A DNA stretch of 64,000 nucleotides, taken from NCBI RefSeq assembly GCF_024105655.1, contig NZ_JAAAMH010000001.1, positions 62,001 through 126,000 of the forward strand, read 5' to 3'. The position numbers and the translations under genes are program-made. Below, one piece after another: positions 46,742-56,433 of the stretch. The stretch is from Aliihoeflea sp. 40Bstr573 (GTDB lineage: Bacteria; Pseudomonadota; Alphaproteobacteria; Rhizobiales; Rhizobiaceae). Each line of letters opens with the position of its first letter. The stretch's first letter is position 1. The notes under the pieces were generated by a model. The model saw only the letters and a program-made list of their open reading frames with translations. It did no database searches and was not told the origin of the DNA.

Positions 46742-49195
46742 TCAGGCTTTGAGTCTGGCGTTTTCCGGGTCCCAGAGGGGCGCATCGCCATGAACCGTTG
46801 CGGCGAAGCGTTCGCCGAAGATTTCGATCTCGACCCGGGAGCCCGGTTTTGCACAATCCGCACGCAGCATGGCAAGGGCGATCGACTGGTCCACCCGGTG
46901 GCCCCAGCCGCCGGAGGTCGTTTCGCCGACGATTTCGTTCCCATGCCACACGGTCGACATGTAGGGCGCGTCGCAGGCGCCGGGGGTATCGAGGGTGAGG
47001 ATCGCAAAGCGCTTTGTGACGCCTACCTGCTTTTCGGATGCGAGGGCGGCCTTGCCGAGGAAATCCGGCTTGTCCCACTTCACGAAGCGTTCGAGGCCGC
47101 ACTGGAGAACCGAATAGTCGGTCGACAAATCCTGCTTCCAGCCGCGATACCCCTTTTCGAGGCGCAGCGAATCCAGCGCGAACATGCCGAAGGGCTTGAG
47201 GCCGTGTTTCTGGCCGGCGGCCCAGACGGCATCGAAAATCGGCGCGGTGTCTTCAATCCTGGTGTGGATTTCCCAGCCGAGTTCGCCGGCGAAGGAAACG
47301 CGGACGAGCTGGCACCATTGGCCGGCGATCTGCGCAGACTGATGGGTGAGCCAGGGACGGGACAAGTCGGCGTCAGTGATCGCGGCCAGAATGGCGCGGG
47401 AACCAGGGCCGGTGAGGATCTGGCAGGAGAAGGCGTCGGTGACGTTTTGAAGCGCGATGGCAGAGCCTTGCGGCAGATGTTTCGCCAACCACTCGAAATC
47501 GTGGAGCTCGGCAGCGGCTGCGGTGATGAGGAAGAAGAAGTCGTCGGCGACCGCCATGATCGACATCTCGGTGACGAGCCGGCCCTTTGCGTCGGCGAAA
47601 TAGCCGAGGCCGATGCGGCCAGGTTTCGGCACGGCGCCGGTGATGAGCGATGCCAGCCAGTCGCGCGCGCCATCGCCCTGCACGCGGTAGCGCGAGAAGC
47701 CGGGAAGGTCGAGAATGCCTGCCGCGTCGCGTACGGTGTGACATTCCTCGCGGACGCGCTTTTGCCAGGGGCCATCGCGCTCGAAGGTCTGCGTCGCGGC
47801 CTCGGATGTGTCATCGCCGGGCTGCGCGTACCAATTGGCGCGTTCCCAGCCATTGGTCGCCCCGAACTGCGCGCCGAACGCGGCGATGCGGTCGTGAATG
47901 GCGGAGAGCTTGGCGGGTCGACCGGCCGGCCAGGCATGGCGGGGAAAGTGGATCGCGTATTCGTGGCCGTAGACCTCCATGCCCTTGGCAACCGCGTAGT
48001 CGGGCGCTGAGGCGAAGGCGGTAAAGCGGCGCGGATCGCACGACCACATGTCCCATTCGGTTGCGCCTTGCGTGACCCATTCGGCGAGCACCTTGCCGGC
48101 GCCGCCTGCCTGCGCGATGCCGAAGGTGAAGACGCAGGCCTCGAAGGCGTTCGGCACGCCCGGCATCGGGCCGATCAGCGGATTGCCATCGGGCGCATAG
48201 GGGATCGGACCGTTGATGACCTTGGAAAGCCCGGCGGTGCCGAGGATCGGGACGCGCTTCACGGCGTCTTCCAGATACCATTCCAGCCGGTCGAGATCGT
48301 CGGGGAAGAGCTGGAAGGAGAAGTCGTCCGGCATCGGATCGTCGCTCGACGCCCAATGTGCGCGGCAGTTGCGCTCGTAGGGCCCGAGATTCATGCCGGT
48401 CTTTTCCTGGCGCAGGTAATAGGAGGAATCGACGTCGCGCAGCAGCGGCAGCTTGCGGCCCGCTTCCTCCGACCAGGCGGCAAGTTCGGGGATCTCTTCA
48501 AATAAGATGTATTGATGGCTCATCACCATCATCGGTACGTCGCGGCCGAACATGCGGCCGACTTCGCCAGCGCGGTAGCCGGCGGCGTTGACGACGATTT
48601 CGCAGGCAATCTCACCTTCGGACGTCGCGAGCTTCCAAAGGTCGTTCTCGCGGCGAACGCCGGTGAGGGGGCAGAAGCGGACGATCTTCGCGCCCATGTC
48701 GCGTGCGCCCTTGGCCAGAGCCTGCGTCAACTGCGCGGGATCGATGTCGCCATCGTTCGGGTCGTAAAGCGCGCCCTTCAGGCCGTGCCTTTCGAGGAAG
48801 GGGTAGCGCGCCTTAAGCTCGTCGAGCCCGAGAAGGTCGATCTCCATTCCTTGATGGCGGCCCATGGCTTTGACGCGCGCGAACTCCTGCATCCGCTCTT
48901 TCGTGTGGGCGAGGCGCACCGAGCCGGTGACGTGATAGTTCATCGGATAGCCGACTTCGTCAGCGAGGCCGCGATAAAGCTGCGCCGAATAGCGCTGCAT
49001 GTTCATGACCGACCAGGAGGACGAGAAGGTCGGGACATTGCCGGCGGCATGCCAGGTGGAGCCGGAGGTGAGCTCGTTCTTTTCAAGCAGGACGCAGTCT
49101 GTCCAGCCGGCCTTGGCAAGGTGATAAAGGGCCGAGACGCCAACGGCGCCGCCGCCGATGATCGCCACGCGGGCCTGGCTTGGCAATTCGCTCAT
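46742..49195 (-). CDS. FAD-dependent oxidoreductase with GcvT domain, paralog 2
   Basis: An 817-aa protein with the same layout as paralog 1: Rossmann loop VAIIGGGAVGVSALYHLAKAGW, covalent-FAD candidate His49 in SGSTWHAAGN, and a C-terminal GcvT/GcvT-C pair (about 430-817, GELGWEIHT and ALDSLRLEKGYRGW). Start at 49195 has GGGGAG five bases earlier; 49207 is a longer alternative. The residues after WHAAG (NVPTFSSSWSVM) differ from paralog 1. Same strand as the aminotransferase and paralog 1, forming a probable operon. Confidence 0.9.
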   Translation of the reverse strand: MSELPSQARVAIIGGGAVGVSALYHLAKAGWTDCVLLEKNELTSGSTWHAAGNVPTFSSSWSVMNMQRYSAQLYRGLADEVGYPMNYHVTGSVRLAHTKERMQEFARVKAMGRHQGMEIDLLGLDELKARYPFLERHGLKGALYDPNDGDIDPAQLTQALAKGARDMGAKIVRFCPLTGVRRENDLWKLATSEGEIACEIVVNAAGYRAGEVGRMFGRDVPMMVMSHQYILFEEIPELAAWSEEAGRKLPLLRDVDSSYYLRQEKTGMNLGPYERNCRAHWASSDDPMPDDFSFQLFPDDLDRLEWYLEDAVKRVPILGTAGLSKVINGPIPYAPDGNPLIGPMPGVPNAFEACVFTFGIAQAGGAGKVLAEWVTQGATEWDMWSCDPRRFTAFASAPDYAVAKGMEVYGHEYAIHFPRHAWPAGRPAKLSAIHDRIAAFGAQFGATNGWERANWYAQPGDDTSEAATQTFERDGPWQKRVREECHTVRDAAGILDLPGFSRYRVQGDGARDWLASLITGAVPKPGRIGLGYFADAKGRLVTEMSIMAVADDFFFLITAAAAELHDFEWLAKHLPQGSAIALQNVTDAFSCQILTGPGSRAILAAITDADLSRPWLTHQSAQIAGQWCQLVRVSFAGELGWEIHTRIEDTAPIFDAVWAAGQKHGLKPFGMFALDSLRLEKGYRGWKQDLSTDYSVLQCGLERFVKWDKPDFLGKAALASEKQVGVTKRFAILTLDTPGACDAPYMSTVWHGNEIVGETTSGGWGHRVDQSIALAMLRADCAKPGSRVEIEIFGERFAATVHGDAPLWDPENARLKA

Positions 49196-49368
49196 GATGC
49201 TCCCCATTTGCCGCTCTAGCCTGCAAGCCGCGGTGGAAAAGGCAATGGGTTTGACGTTCCTGGCTCAAAGAATTTGCGTGCTGGCATGGCATGGCCTATG
49301 CCGACCTGATCCACGGGGTAGCCAAACGCGCCCGATTTGAGTCTCAAGCCGCAACGCTAGGATTTCGC

Positions 49369-50079
49369 ATGCTGGCTCCCGACATCAATATTTCTCCGCT
49401 GGACGAAGCCGTTATCGTCGATGAAGCGATCAATTCCCGCAAGTCGGTGCGCGCCTTCCTTCCGACGCCGGTGGATGAGCAAACGGTGCGGGACATTCTG
49501 GAGATCGCCGCGCGCGCGCCCTCGGGCACGAACATGCAGCCCTGGAAGGTCTATGTCGTCACGGGCGAGAAGAAGCAGGCCATGAGTGACGCGATCCTGG
49601 GGTCCGGCATCCGCGCGGAAAAGATCGCCTGGGACGAGTACAAGTACTATCCTGACCAGTTCTTCGAGCCGTACCTTTCGCGCCGGCGCGCGGTCGGCTT
49701 CGCACTTTACAACCTGCTCGGCATCGGCAAGCGCGAAACGGAGCGCATGCGCGCCCAGCACGACCGGAATTTCACCTTCTTCGACGCCCCGGTCGGCATG
49801 ATCTTCACGATCGATCGCCGACTGAACCAGGGGTCGTGGATAGACCACGGCATGTTCTTGCAGTCGATCATGATCGCTGCGCGGGGCAGGGGGCTGCATA
49901 CCTGTCCGCAGGCGGCGTTCGCGCCTTATCATCGGCAGATCCGGCCGGTGCTGGGCATTCCCGATGAGGAAATCATCGTTTGCGGAATGGCCCTTGGCTA
50001 CGAGGACGAATCGAAGCCTGAAAATTCTCTGAGGTCCGAACGCGCACCGCTCGAAGAGTTCGTTTCCTTCGTGAAGTGA
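49369..50079 (+). CDS. Nitroreductase-family protein
   Basis: A 236-aa FMN-dependent nitroreductase-fold protein. INSRKSVRAFLPTPV (residues 21-35) is the usual FMN-phosphate segment and ARAPSGTNMQPWKVYVV the next. The ATG at 49369 has AGGA seven bases before; an earlier frame is not conserved. It stands alone between two minus-strand genes and is followed by a perfect stem-loop. Substrate unknown. Confidence 0.88.
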   Translation: MLAPDINISPLDEAVIVDEAINSRKSVRAFLPTPVDEQTVRDILEIAARAPSGTNMQPWKVYVVTGEKKQAMSDAILGSGIRAEKIAWDEYKYYPDQFFEPYLSRRRAVGFALYNLLGIGKRETERMRAQHDRNFTFFDAPVGMIFTIDRRLNQGSWIDHGMFLQSIMIAARGRGLHTCPQAAFAPYHRQIRPVLGIPDEEIIVCGMALGYEDESKPENSLRSERAPLEEFVSFVK

Positions 50080-50092
50080 AGCCCCAATGGCA

Positions 50093-50118
50093 GCGCCCCA
50101 GATACAGATCTGGGGCGC
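50093..50118. terminator. Perfect 11-bp stem-loop between convergent genes
   Basis: GCGCCCCAGAT (50093-50103) pairs with ATCTGGGGCGC (50108-50118) around ACAG, between the nitroreductase (+) and hydrolase (-) stops. There is no T-run, so it is a transcript-end hairpin rather than a classical terminator. Confidence 0.6.
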
Positions 50119-50128
50119 GTCGGAGGCT

Positions 50129-50950
50129 TTACTTGCTCAGGAAGTCGATCAGGTCCCGATTGAGCTTGTCCTTGTCGGTGAAGTGGAGGCCGTGGGGGGC
50201 GCCGTCATAGACCTTGAGCTCAGCGCTCGGCAGGAATTCCTTCACGCGATTAGCCGAGACATCGATCGGTACGGTCTGATCGTTGTCGCCGTGGATGACG
50301 AGGGTCGGGATCGAGAACTTTCGCAAATCGTCCCGGAAGTCGGTTTCGGAAAAGGCGCGAACGCAGTCGATGGTGGCCTTGGGCGAAGCCAACATCGCGA
50401 GCTGGCTCGTCCAGGCCAGCAATTCATTCGAAATCTCGAAATTGAGCATCCCGGCGCCGTAGAACGTCTTGCCGAAATCGGCGAGGAAGTGCGGCCGGTC
50501 CGCCTTGAGGCCACTGACCATCTCGTCGAATGTGCTCTTGTCGGCGCCATCGGGATTGTCGCCCGTCTTCAGCAGGAAGGGCGTGACGGAGGAGACGAGC
50601 ACAGCTTTCGAGATCCGGTCGCTCCCGTATCGGCCGACATAGCGCGCGACTTCCCCGCCGCCCATCGAGAAGCCTACGAGGGAGACCTCGTTGAGGCCGA
50701 GCTCTTCGATGATCGCCTTCAGATCGTCGGCCATCGTGTCGTAATCATAGCCCGTCCATGGCTGGCTCGACCGACCGAAGCCGCGTCGGTCGTATGAGAT
50801 CACGCGCATTCCGGCATCGACGAGGACGCGCGCATTGTATTCCCACATGTCGCCGTCCAGCGGCCACCCATGGATGAGAATGACGGGTTTGCCGGTGCCC
50901 CAGTCGTTGTAGAAAATCTGGGTGTCGTCGGCAGTCTTGATGAAAGGCAT
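50129..50950 (-). CDS. Alpha/beta hydrolase (non-heme haloperoxidase/arylesterase-like)
   Basis: A 273-aa cytosolic hydrolase. Oxyanion strand ILIHGWPLDG, nucleophile Ser95 in GFSMGG, Asp224 in HGDNDQTVP, and His253 in GAPHGLH are all in place. The pattern of GWPLDGDMWEY and SVTPFLLKTGDNPDG is typical of non-heme chloroperoxidase/perhydrolase homologs, whose natural substrates are often esters. Start at 50950 with GGAG upstream; a longer frame from 51013 is not conserved. Confidence 0.87.
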   Translation of the reverse strand: MPFIKTADDTQIFYNDWGTGKPVILIHGWPLDGDMWEYNARVLVDAGMRVISYDRRGFGRSSQPWTGYDYDTMADDLKAIIEELGLNEVSLVGFSMGGGEVARYVGRYGSDRISKAVLVSSVTPFLLKTGDNPDGADKSTFDEMVSGLKADRPHFLADFGKTFYGAGMLNFEISNELLAWTSQLAMLASPKATIDCVRAFSETDFRDDLRKFSIPTLVIHGDNDQTVPIDVSANRVKEFLPSAELKVYDGAPHGLHFTDKDKLNRDLIDFLSK

Positions 50951-51099
50951 GAAGCAACTCCGTTTGGTTCGAGAGGCGAACCAGAACGGGCCGACTGGTG
51001 TTCCTCTAGCCAACCGTCAGAAAAAGTTGATCGTCGTGGCGTGAAGGATCAGGAACCCGTCGCCAGCCTGCATCGAGGAACACAGCCGAGATGACTGCG

Positions 51100-51687
51100 T
51101 CATTCAACCGTATAGCCGAACTCTTCGGCGCTTGCGCGCAGCAGGTGCCAGAAGGATCGCGCGAACGAGCGGTAGACGTAGAGGTCGAAGCGGTCGACCC
51201 CGGTGCGGTGGATGAGCGTGAAGACGTCGTGGTGCGCGGTGGATTTGGCCTGGCCGACCGGAAAGGCACCGGCTGAAAAATCGAGCGCGTAAAGTTTCGA
51301 CAAAAGACGCTCCGCCCTCTCGCCCTCGACGGCGATGGCCGTGCGGCCGTGCGAGAGGTCGCAAACCGTGCCGAGATCGCTGCCGATTCTGTCGCGCAGG
51401 GTTTCGCCGCGTCCCTCGGCCTGGTCGACGACGAGCCAACGGCCGGGCGCGAAGCCGAAGGCGGCGGTGTTCTCGACGATCGCGCCCGCCCCCGGCACAG
51501 CATCGAGGTGCAGACCCGTCACGGTTTGAATGACCTTGCGCAGCGCTTCGTCCTGGCCAGGCCACGCGGCGAGTTGGACGATCGATCCGGGCTGGGTTTC
51601 CGACAGCGTCACCCCCGAGCCGCCTTCGCGATTGCCATGCGCACCGCGGCGGTAGTCGGGCTCGAGCGGGGAGACGATTTCAACCAT
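51100..51687 (-). CDS. soxG: Sarcosine oxidase gamma subunit
   Basis: A 195-aa GcvT-like subunit of heterotetrameric sarcosine oxidase. It contains DLSHGRTAIAVEGERAERLLSK and FPVGQAKSTAHHDVFTLIHRTG, the expected pattern, and ends ASAEEFGYTVE. The ATG at 51687 overlaps the soxA stop by eight bases, so it is coupled. Last gene of soxBDAG. Confidence 0.93.
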   Translation of the reverse strand: MVEIVSPLEPDYRRGAHGNREGGSGVTLSETQPGSIVQLAAWPGQDEALRKVIQTVTGLHLDAVPGAGAIVENTAAFGFAPGRWLVVDQAEGRGETLRDRIGSDLGTVCDLSHGRTAIAVEGERAERLLSKLYALDFSAGAFPVGQAKSTAHHDVFTLIHRTGVDRFDLYVYRSFARSFWHLLRASAEEFGYTVE

Positions 51688-54628
51688 GCATGCGGCTCCC
51701 TTCGGGATCGAAGAAGTGGTGACTGACGATTTCGACCGGGCCGTATCGGTTCCGCACGGGATCCGAGACGAAAGCGCGTTGGCCGTGGCGGGCCTTGCCG
51801 CCTTTGACGAGGGCGAGCGCGATGTATTTGCCGAGCGCCGGAGAGAAGCAGAAGCCGGTGATGTGGCCGATCGAACCGCGCGGTTCCTCGCCGAGCTGCT
51901 CCACGATGTGGCCGCCGCCCTGGAGCGGACGGTCGTCGAGCGCGACGATGCCGACGAGGCTGATGCGGTCGGGCGCGACAAGACCTTCGCGGTCGACCAT
52001 GGCCGAGCCGATATAGGGCTTCTTCTTCGAAAGCATCCAGTCAAGGTAGAGATCGCGCGGCGAGGTACGCCCGTCGATCTCCGCGCCAGTGACGTGGCCC
52101 TTTTCGATGCGCAGCGTGCCGAGCGCCTCAAGCCCATAGGGTACGATGCCGAATGGCTGGCCAGCTGCCATCAGCGCATCCCAGACATGCTGGCCGTGAC
52201 CTGCGCCGCAATAGACCTCATAGGCGAGTTCGCCCGAGAAAGAGAGGCGGCAGATCATGACCGGCGCCCCGGCGATCTCGCCCCTGACGATCCCCATGAA
52301 GGGCAGAGCGTCGTTGTCCACACCGGTGCTCTCGACGCAGGCTTCGAGGACGCGACGAGCGTTCGGGCCGGCGACGGCCGCGCCCGCCCACTCGTCGGTG
52401 ACGGAGGTGACGTGGACGCGCAGGTCCGGCCAGACGCAGTCGAGATAGTATTCCAGATGCTGCATGACCTTGCCGGCGTTGGCCGTGGTGGTTGTCATCA
52501 GGAAATCGTGCTCGCCAAGCCGCCAAGTCGTGCCATCGTCGAAGGCGATGCCTTCCTCGCGCAACATCAGGCCGTAGCGCGCCTTGTGGACGGGGAGCGT
52601 GGAGAACATGTTGGTGTAGACGCGGTCGAGGAATTCGGCAGCGTCCGGGCCCTGGACGGCGATCTTGCCGAGCGTGGAGACGTCGACGATGCCGACGGAG
52701 GCGCGGACGGCTCGGGCTTCGCGGACATAGGCCTGCTCAACCGTCTCGCCGCCTGCGCCGTAGATCATCGGGCGATACCAAAGGCCGGCGGCATACATGC
52801 GCGCGCCGCGCGCGAGGTGCCAGTCGTGCATAGGCGTCAGCCGTTGCGGCTTGAAGTGGCCATGCCGATCTGCGGCGAGCGCGCCAAGCGAGACGGCGGA
52901 GAAGGGCGGGCGGAAGCGCGTCGTGCCGACTTCCGAGATCGGCAGCCCGCGCGCGGCGGCCATGATCGCGAGGCCCGGCACGTTGGACGATTTGCCCTGG
53001 TCGGTCGCCATGCCGAGCGTCGTATAGCGCTTCAAATGCTCGACAGACTGGAATCCCTCGCGATGGGCGAGGCGAATGTCGGAAGCGGTGACGTCGTGCT
53101 GGAGATCGACGAAGGCCTTGCCGGACTTCTTGCCGGTCGGGTGGATTTCGAACACGGGCGCTGGTTCGTACTCGATCTCGGGCTCGTTGACGGCGTGATC
53201 ATCGCCGAGCGCGGCGGCGGCGGAAAATGCGCCGGTGAAAGCGCCGGCGCCGGTCCAGCGTTGCGTGGGCGACGGTGGCAGAAAGGCTCGGAGCGACTCG
53301 TCCCATTGCGGCGCGTGCCCGGCCTGGCTGGCAAGGTGAATCGCGGGCGACCAGCCGCCGGAAACAGCAAGGCAATCGACGACGATGGCCCGCGTGGCGC
53401 CATCCTTGACCTTTCCGTCGGCGAAGGGTTGGATCTCGATCTCACGCAGGCGGCGCGCGCCGGACGTGCTGGTGACGGCGTAGCCGAGCAAGAGTTCGGC
53501 GCCTGCCTCCCGTGCAAGTTCGCGCGCGGAAAGCGAGACGCCGGCGCGCACGTCGATGATGGCGGCGATCTCCGCCCCGGCATCCTTCAGCGCCAGCGCG
53601 GCTTCGTAGGCGGAATCGTTGTTTGCGAAGATCGCGATGCGCTCGCCCGGCAGAACGCCGTATTCGCTGGCGTAGCGCGCGGCGGCGGAGGCGAGCATGA
53701 TTCCCGGCCGATCGTTGCCGGGGAACACGATCGGCCGCTCGAAGGCGCCTGTGGCCAGAACAACGTCCCCGGCGCGGATGGTCCAATGGCGATGGCGCGG
53801 CTCGCCGATGGCCGCGTGCGCCTTGTGGTCGCTGACACGCTCGAGCGCGCCGAGCGCATTGTCGTCGTAATAGCCCCACACCGTCGTGCGGGGCAGGAGG
53901 GTGACGTTGGGCAAGGTTGCAAGTTCGGCAATCGTGGCGGCGACCCACTCTGCTGCGGGAAGGCCATCGATGGTGGCCGACTTCCAGCGCAACGTGCCGC
54001 CGAATTCGGCCTCCTGCTCGGCAAGGAAGACGCGTTTGCCTGTCGCCGCCGCGCGCTTCGCGGCCATCAGCCCGGCGGGACCGGAGCCGACGACGAGCAC
54101 GTCGCAAAAGCCGTACATCTTCTCGTAGCGATCGGTATCCGGCTCATAGCCCGCGCGGCCCAGGCCGGCGGCGCGGCGGATGAAGTGCTCGCAGAACATC
54201 CAGAAGCGCGTGCCCTTCAAGGGGCCGACGACCGGTCCCATGAAGGTCTTGTAATAGAATCCGGCTGCAAAGAGGTTCCCGGCAAGGCTGTTGAGCGCGC
54301 CGACGTCGAACGATAGCGAGGGAAAGCGGTTCTGACTCTCGACGGTGAGACCGTCGTAAAGTTCGATCTGCGTTGCGGGGATGTTCGGCTCGCGCAGCTT
54401 GCCCCTGATCACCGTGACGAGCGCGTTCGGCTCTTCGATACCGGCGGAAAAGACGCCGCGCGGGCGGTGGTACTTGAACGAGCGGCCGACGACTGAGATG
54501 CCGTTGGCCAAAAGCGCCGAGGCGAGCGTGTCCCCGGCATGGCCGGTCATCGCCGTGCCGTCGAAGGTGAAGCGGAGGCGGGTCGCGCGGTCGATCCGGC
54601 CGCCATTGTGGGCGCGGCGCGGGCTCAC
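51680..54628 (-). CDS. soxA: Sarcosine oxidase alpha subunit
   Basis: A 982-aa subunit with an N-terminal 2Fe-2S-like fold (TFDGTAMTGHAGDTLASALLANG), NAD-binding pyridine-nucleotide disulfide-type region (VLVVGSGPAGLMAAKRAA) and a C-terminal GcvT part that binds tetrahydrofolate. With SoxB, SoxD and SoxG it oxidises sarcosine to glycine and passes the methyl as 5,10-methylene-THF. GTG start overlaps the soxD stop (GTGA). Confidence 0.96.
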   Translation of the reverse strand: MSPRRAHNGGRIDRATRLRFTFDGTAMTGHAGDTLASALLANGISVVGRSFKYHRPRGVFSAGIEEPNALVTVIRGKLREPNIPATQIELYDGLTVESQNRFPSLSFDVGALNSLAGNLFAAGFYYKTFMGPVVGPLKGTRFWMFCEHFIRRAAGLGRAGYEPDTDRYEKMYGFCDVLVVGSGPAGLMAAKRAAATGKRVFLAEQEAEFGGTLRWKSATIDGLPAAEWVAATIAELATLPNVTLLPRTTVWGYYDDNALGALERVSDHKAHAAIGEPRHRHWTIRAGDVVLATGAFERPIVFPGNDRPGIMLASAAARYASEYGVLPGERIAIFANNDSAYEAALALKDAGAEIAAIIDVRAGVSLSARELAREAGAELLLGYAVTSTSGARRLREIEIQPFADGKVKDGATRAIVVDCLAVSGGWSPAIHLASQAGHAPQWDESLRAFLPPSPTQRWTGAGAFTGAFSAAAALGDDHAVNEPEIEYEPAPVFEIHPTGKKSGKAFVDLQHDVTASDIRLAHREGFQSVEHLKRYTTLGMATDQGKSSNVPGLAIMAAARGLPISEVGTTRFRPPFSAVSLGALAADRHGHFKPQRLTPMHDWHLARGARMYAAGLWYRPMIYGAGGETVEQAYVREARAVRASVGIVDVSTLGKIAVQGPDAAEFLDRVYTNMFSTLPVHKARYGLMLREEGIAFDDGTTWRLGEHDFLMTTTTANAGKVMQHLEYYLDCVWPDLRVHVTSVTDEWAGAAVAGPNARRVLEACVESTGVDNDALPFMGIVRGEIAGAPVMICRLSFSGELAYEVYCGAGHGQHVWDALMAAGQPFGIVPYGLEALGTLRIEKGHVTGAEIDGRTSPRDLYLDWMLSKKKPYIGSAMVDREGLVAPDRISLVGIVALDDRPLQGGGHIVEQLGEEPRGSIGHITGFCFSPALGKYIALALVKGGKARHGQRAFVSDPVRNRYGPVEIVSHHFFDPEGSRMHG

Positions 54629-54903
54629 TTGGCGGCCTCTCGGTTCATGCTCTCGCGGGCAATGGCGACGGACTTGATCTCGTGCGTCAGCGTCGAGCGG
54701 ACGACGGCCAGATGCGCGCGGCAGCCGCCGGAGTGCTGCCAGAACTCGCGATGGTCACCGGCCGTGTTGACGCGGTCGTAGACATAGGCGTTCCACGCGG
54801 ACTGGTCGTTCGACATCGGGTGCGGCCGGGTGCGGTTGGCATCGCCCTGATAGGTGAATTCCGACAGGTCGCGGGGGCCGCAATAGGGGCAGGCGATCAG
54901 CAT
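54625..54903 (-). CDS. soxD: Sarcosine oxidase delta subunit
   Basis: A 92-aa small zinc-binding subunit. It opens MLIACPYCGPRDLSEF, with Cys5, Cys8, and later His57 and Cys61 in HSGGC as likely zinc ligands. The motif DHREFWQHSGGCR is diagnostic. It sits 10 bases after soxB and overlaps soxA. Confidence 0.95.
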   Translation of the reverse strand: MLIACPYCGPRDLSEFTYQGDANRTRPHPMSNDQSAWNAYVYDRVNTAGDHREFWQHSGGCRAHLAVVRSTLTHEIKSVAIARESMNREAAK

Positions 54904-54913
54904 GGATGAAGCC

Positions 54914-56173
54914 TCAATGCCATTTGGGCGTTGCGCCCTGGCCTTTTTCGTCGATCAGGATGCCGCGCGCGAAGCGGTCGAGCGTGAAGGCGGCGTTCAA
55001 GGGGTGGGCTTCCCCGCGCGCGATCGTGTGCGCGAAGCACCAGCCGGAGGCGGGCGTCGCCTTGAAGCCGCCGTAGCACCAGCCGCAATTCAGGAACATG
55101 CCGGGCAGCGGGCCGGGCGTGATGATCGGCGATCCGTCCATCGACATGTCCATCACGCCGCCCCATGAGCGCAGCAGGCGAACGCGGGCGAGATTGGGGA
55201 ACATGGCGAGAAGCTCGCTCATGACCTCCTCGACCAGCGGCAGGTTTCCGCGCTGGGCGTAGGTGTTGTAGCCGTCGAGATCCCCGCCGAACACGAGCCC
55301 GCCCTTGTCGGACTGCGAGACATAGAGATGGCCGCCGCCGAAGGTGACGACCTGGTTGATGAGCGGCTTGAGAGACTCAGAGACGAAGGCCTGGAGGACG
55401 TGGCTTTCGATCGGCAGATCGTCGATGCCGGCGAGCTTCATTACGCGGCCGGTAGAGCCGGCGACGGCGACGGCGACCTTCTTGGCGCGAATCTCGCCGC
55501 GCGTGGTGGTGACGCCGACCACGCGTTCGCCCTCGCGCAGGAAGCCGGTGACCTCGCAATTCTCAAGGATGTCGACGCCGCGCCGGTCAGCGCCGCGCGC
55601 ATAGCCCCAGGCAACCGCATCGTGGCGGGCGGTGCCGGCGCGCGGCTGCAGCAGGCCGCCGAGGACGGGAAAGCGCGCCGTGGCCGACATGTCGAGGCCG
55701 GGCACCATGCGCGCGACTTCCCCGCGGCCGAGCAGGACTGCGTCGCCACCCTCGTGGCGCATCGCGTTGCCCCGGCGCGCGTGCTCGTCCATCTGGGCGG
55801 GGGAGTGGGCAAGGTTGAGAACGCCGCGCTGCGAGAACATCACGTTGTAATTCAGATCGTGGGAGAGGTTTTCCCACAGCTTCATCGAGTGCTCGTAAAA
55901 GCGGATATTGTCCGGCAAAAGGTAGTTCGAGCGCACGATCGTGGTGTTGCGGCCAATATTGCCCGAGCCGAGATAGCCCTTTTCGAGCACCGCGACATTG
56001 GTGATGCCATGCTCCTTGGCGAGGTAGTAGGCGGTCGACAGGCCGTGGCCTCCGCCGCCGATGACGATGACGTCATAGGAAGGGCGGGGGTCCGGCTTGC
56101 GCCAGGCCGGCTTCCAGTCCTCGTTTCCGGAAAGGGCGTTCCTCAGGAGGGAAAGGAACGAGTATTCGGCCAT
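54914..56173 (-). CDS. soxB: Sarcosine oxidase beta subunit
   Basis: A 419-aa flavin subunit that carries out sarcosine oxidation using FAD and covalent FMN. The DAO Rossmann loop VIVIGGGGHGLSTAYYLAKEHG and LGSGNIGRNTTIVRSNYL are family-specific; His184 in RHDAVAW is the expected FMN-linkage residue. Start 56173 gives the usual length; an earlier frame is not conserved. First gene of the soxBDAG operon; the 260-base upstream region is shared with paralog 3 (divergent). Confidence 0.96.
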   Translation of the reverse strand: MAEYSFLSLLRNALSGNEDWKPAWRKPDPRPSYDVIVIGGGGHGLSTAYYLAKEHGITNVAVLEKGYLGSGNIGRNTTIVRSNYLLPDNIRFYEHSMKLWENLSHDLNYNVMFSQRGVLNLAHSPAQMDEHARRGNAMRHEGGDAVLLGRGEVARMVPGLDMSATARFPVLGGLLQPRAGTARHDAVAWGYARGADRRGVDILENCEVTGFLREGERVVGVTTTRGEIRAKKVAVAVAGSTGRVMKLAGIDDLPIESHVLQAFVSESLKPLINQVVTFGGGHLYVSQSDKGGLVFGGDLDGYNTYAQRGNLPLVEEVMSELLAMFPNLARVRLLRSWGGVMDMSMDGSPIITPGPLPGMFLNCGWCYGGFKATPASGWCFAHTIARGEAHPLNAAFTLDRFARGILIDEKGQGATPKWH

Positions 56174-56433
56174 GCGGGTCCCCGCTCGAATGAAGCGTTG
56201 CGACTGGGCGACGGTATAGATCACGCCCGCGGGCCAACGCAAATAAAGCGCCATCGGCTTTCGCTATCCCGACCTATCGATGTGGCGGATCGCCAGCGTC
56301 GCGGGGCGTTTGGGCGATGTCGCAAACAGGCCTGAAAGGGACTTTCGGGCCAGCCTATTGTCCGCGAAATTCGATGCAGGCCGCACCACAAGAACTGCGC
56401 TGCCAATCTCATATTCGGGGAGCCTTCGGGGAC

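Noticed and set aside
46685-48010. 441-codon open frame on the plus strand
   Set aside because: Antisense to paralog 2; no motifs.
51686-54316. 876-codon open frame on the plus strand
   Set aside because: Antisense to soxA, whose domains are clear; composition is that of a shadow.
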